NCBI GenBank assembly: GCA_026418755.1
Contig: JAOAAR010000122.1
Location: forward strand, 1-6,300
Source of the DNA: Planctomycetota bacterium
Lineage (GTDB): Bacteria > Planctomycetota > SKW154
DNA: 6,300 bases
Direction: 5' to 3'
How positions within the stretch are numbered: the stretch's first letter is position 1; each line of letters starts with the position of its first letter. The position numbers and the translations under genes were made by a program. Under the pieces are notes generated by a model that worked only from the letters and a program-made list of their open reading frames with translations, was not told the DNA's origin and did not search any database. Shown here piece by piece: positions 6,087-6,300 of the stretch.

Positions 6087-6131
6087 ATTCACATCTTATA
6101 TAAAAAGACAGAGCGATTATGAGATGTGAAT
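6087..6131. repeat. 14-bp inverted repeat with 17-base loop
   Basis: ATTCACATCT (6087-6096) is matched perfectly by AGATGTGAAT (6122-6131). Pairing extends inward by one G-T wobble and three A-T pairs (6097-6100 with 6118-6121), giving a stem of 14 pairs around a 17-base loop. It is not followed by a T-run, so it is not a standard terminator. It could be an operator pair, an RNA structure in a leader, or the trace of a small mobile repeat. Confidence 0.7.
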
Positions 6132-6170
6132 AGGTTTGAGACTTATCTTATTAAGAGGATACATAGCGGC

Positions 6171-6203
6171 TTGAACTTAGAGGCAAGGCATAGAGTATAT
6201 AAT
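6171..6203 (+). promoter_or_regulatory. Weak candidate promoter for the gene starting at 6228
   Basis: TTGAAC (6171-6176) and a perfect TATAAT (6198-6203) are separated by 21 bases, too long for a normal sigma70 promoter; using the overlapping TATATA at 6196 gives 19. The -10 match is good, the pair as a whole is weak. Transcription would begin about 20 bases before the ATG. Confidence 0.3.
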
Positions 6204-6227
6204 TGTGGTTTTACGGCGGTGGTTAAG

Positions 6228-6300
6228 ATGCGGGAAGACACTGAAATAGGTGGTTCTGGACGAGTTTTCCCGACTACGCCATGGACAGATCTTGTTAATA
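6228..6300 (+). CDS. N-terminus of an unidentified protein, possibly an ECF-like sigma factor (cut by window end)
   Basis: An open frame starts with ATG at 6228 and runs 24 codons to the window edge (MREDTEIGGSGRVFPTTPWTDLVN). GGTGG (6218-6222) lies 5 bases upstream as a modest ribosome binding site, and a TATAAT lies 25 bases upstream. The FPTTPWTDLV stretch recalls the F-P-x-T-x-W-(S/T) opening of ECF-like sigma factors found in Planctomycetes-type genomes, but 24 residues are too few for assignment. It could equally be an unrelated protein. Confidence 0.45.
   Translation, partial: MREDTEIGGSGRVFPTTPWTDLVN

Larger units (their letters stand above)
5999..6227. other. Non-coding region between tRNA-Thr and the next gene
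   Basis: No convincing gene is seen on either strand. The region holds a short AT-rich complementary pair (CTCTTTTT at 6035-6042 with AAAAAGAG at 6069-6076), a run of nine G (6076-6084), the long inverted repeat at 6087-6131 and promoter-like sequence before 6228. The minus-strand open frame across it reads through the tRNA antisense and is spurious. Confidence 0.6.

Noticed and set aside
5823..6092. 89-residue minus-strand open frame containing GFEPRTCGLQNRCSAVELRQ
   Set aside because: That stretch is the antisense translation of the tRNA-Thr, a well-known source of false proteins in databases; the rest overlaps the lipoprotein gene.
6087..6131. Possible CRISPR repeat or array fragment
   Set aside because: There is only one inverted pair, with no direct repeats at regular spacing and no cas gene in the window.

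Overview
The window looks like the left end of a bacterial metagenomic contig. The first 19 bases are exactly the Nextera/Tn5 mosaic-end adapter, so native DNA starts at base 20. Diderm-type features (a lipoprotein-like signal peptide, an exported M16-type peptidase) and bacterial Shine-Dalgarno and sigma70-like sites point to a Bacterium with moderate GC. No marker here fixes the phylum. Redox activators of this kind are common in anaerobes that use corrinoid methyltransferases, so an anaerobic lifestyle is a reasonable inference, not a demonstrated fact.

Leftward block (20-2401, minus strand): an OPT/YSL-family peptide or metal-chelate transporter is followed after one base by the N-terminal part of an M16 zinc peptidase, which is cut off by the adapter. 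The two form an operon, served by a good sigma70-like promoter (TTGACC, 17 bp, TACAAT) and a strong ribosome binding site. A secreted peptidase together with an oligopeptide transporter suggests peptide scavenging.

Rightward block (2561-4474): on the other side of a 159-bp divergent intergenic region is a complete RACE-type protein (N-terminal plant-type [2Fe-2S] ferredoxin domain plus ASKHA ATPase domains) that reductively reactivates corrinoid proteins. No corrinoid protein or methyltransferase is visible beside it.

Unknown pair and tRNA (4475-5998): after a 224-bp gap with two competing translation starts and a possible leader peptide come a small basic, beta-rich protein of 73 residues and a 324-residue predicted lipoprotein with TPR-like helices. 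Neither is recognised. The lipoprotein stop codon lies one base before a tRNA-Thr(UGU), so the three may share a transcript.

Right end (5999-6300): a 230-bp non-coding stretch carries a 9-G tract and a long inverted repeat. It is followed by the first 24 codons of another rightward gene whose N-terminus faintly resembles ECF-like sigma factors. No CRISPR array, transposase, phage gene or obvious new defence system is present. The least explained parts are the 73-aa/lipoprotein pair and its leader.
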